A stretch of 64,000 bases of DNA from Mesorhizobium denitrificans (lineage in GTDB: Bacteria > Pseudomonadota > Alphaproteobacteria > Rhizobiales > Rhizobiaceae), in contig NZ_QURN01000005.1 of NCBI RefSeq assembly GCF_003403035.1, forward strand, positions 248,001-312,000, given 5' to 3'. This document shows, in pieces, positions 63,195 to 64,000 of this stretch (position 1 is the stretch's first letter; each line of letters opens with the position of its first letter). The notes beneath the pieces are model-generated. The model was not told where the DNA came from and ran no database searches. It saw only the letters and a program-made list of their open reading frames with translations. The translations under genes and the position numbers were made by a program.

Positions 63195-64000
63195 TCAATA
63201 ATCCTTTTCATAAAACACGCCAACGCTGGAGTCGCCATCTGATCCAACAGCGCCTTTGGCTTTTAGATTATCGGTTATGTCAAGATTCACAGTACCTCGC
63301 GTAGTGCCGCCCGCGCCTGCTTCAACGCCAAGATAAATGTTGTCCTGAATGTAACGCCCGGCACGCACGGCAGCGTTGCCCTTGCTGTCGGTGACGACAT
63401 CCAGATCGTCCAGCCCGGTCGCATTGCGAAGGCTGCCGAGCAGAGACGTGTTGGAACCGCCGGCGAGTTCAGCAGCGGCGGCCGCGAGTTGCGCAATCTG
63501 AAGCGGCGAAAGCTCGTTTATACCGCGCTTGAAGATGAGGCGTGCGAGCACTTCGTCCTCGGGCAGTTGCGGCTGCGAGGAAAAAGAAATGTTCAACGCA
63601 GAAACGCGACCGCGGACAGTGATGAATACGGTGATATCATTGCCATCAGAGCGCGCGACGAAATCGAGGAACGGATCGAGGTCACCCACCAACGTGACAG
63701 TCCCCTCATCAAAGGTGATGCGCTGACCGAGAATGCCGAGCCGCCCGCGGATCATCTTGAAGCCACCGACCGGCTCAATGGCGGTCGCGGGCCCAGTCAG
63801 TTGGAGTGAGCCGCCGAGTTCAGCGTCGAGGCCACGACCACGCACGAAAATCTGGTTCGGTGCATTTAGTGCAATATTCAGACGCAAAACACTTGGACGC
63901 GCAGTAGGCACCGGAGTGCCATCGTTCGCCTTTGCACGCTTGAGCGTAGCCTCAACTGCTCGTGACGCGTCAATATGCTTGACGTTGATATCCGCCGCAG
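63195..64000 (-). CDS. tamB: Translocation and assembly module protein TamB, C-terminal part (runs off the window)
   Basis: The frame is open from 63195 to the right edge, giving the last 267 residues. The segment has the DUF490 core: the beta-strand-rich FVRGRGLDAELGGSLQLTGP, LTGPATAIEPVGGFKMIRG and RGRLGILGQRITFDEGTVTL stretches, DPFLDFVARS, LPEDEVLARLIF and the end GVFYEKDY, as in TamB/YtfN family tails. TamB spans the periplasm and, with TamA, helps move lipids or outer membrane proteins. Its start and most of its length lie beyond 64000; tamA is expected next to it. Confidence 0.9.
   Translation of the reverse strand, partial: AADINVKHIDASRAVEATLKRAKANDGTPVPTARPSVLRLNIALNAPNQIFVRGRGLDAELGGSLQLTGPATAIEPVGGFKMIRGRLGILGQRITFDEGTVTLVGDLDPFLDFVARSDGNDITVFITVRGRVSALNISFSSQPQLPEDEVLARLIFKRGINELSPLQIAQLAAAAAELAGGSNTSLLGSLRNATGLDDLDVVTDSKGNAAVRAGRYIQDNIYLGVEAGAGGTTRGTVNLDITDNLKAKGAVGSDGDSSVGVFYEKDY

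Overview
The window looks like the chromosome of a Hyphomicrobiales (Rhizobiales) alphaproteobacterium, probably near Phyllobacteriaceae/Brucellaceae. The signs are a dcw cell-wall cluster next to an alphaproteobacterial-type RNase P RNA, dense GANTC (CcrM) sites in regulatory gaps, a metF plus ArsR-methyltransferase pair, a rhizobial-style reductive pyrimidine catabolism locus, and TamB beside the right edge. Genus cannot be fixed from the sequence alone.

Layout. 142-13280 (minus) is the dcw cluster in transcription order rsmH, ftsL, ftsI, murE, murF, mraY, murD, ftsW, murG, murC, murB, mostly joined by 1-4 base overlaps; mraZ is missing from its usual place before rsmH. GANTC clusters sit at both ends of the cluster. 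13648-18747 holds rnpB and a group of envelope genes: a soluble lytic transglycosylase, an Amidase_2 protein, a TerB/DnaJ protein, a GH25 lipoprotein and an MltB-type transglycosylase. 18748-19711 is a decayed island with an internally deleted IS110-family transposase, a long palindrome and a 12-bp tandem duplication. 19712-28680 is mixed metabolism: an ornithine/lysine decarboxylase-type enzyme, an EamA exporter, an unlisted 28-residue membrane peptide gene with its own terminator, metF with its regulator-methyltransferase and a clear operator, trmO, DUF2293, MOSC, a KAS III-like enzyme and ettA. 28828-32653 is a hydrolase, a CaiB/BaiF CoA-transferase and a ThDP enzyme.

32717-46069 is a complete reductive uracil/thymine degradation locus: preT and preA (dihydropyrimidine dehydrogenase), hydA (dihydropyrimidinase), an M20 beta-ureidopropionase, a beta-alanine-type aminotransferase, a cupin, a four-gene ABC importer and a RutR-type TetR regulator. 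Two unrecognised membrane proteins are embedded in it. Matching palindromes (core TTTGACCGATTG) lie before both catabolic operons, and a third copy lies far away, upstream of the 28-residue gene.

46286-53421 has a lipoprotein transglycosylase and an oligopeptide-type ABC importer whose two ATPases are fused into one protein with an added C-terminal helix-hairpin-helix tail. 53736-61295 is a bacterial alpha-2-macroglobulin (thioester type, with a PAN domain) plus PBP1c. The window closes with an SLC13/RCK permease and the C-terminal part of TamB. No CRISPR array, tRNA or prophage was seen. The least explained items are the 28-residue peptide unit, the two extra membrane proteins of the pyrimidine operon, the ATPase-tail fusion and the CoA-transferase/ThDP pair.
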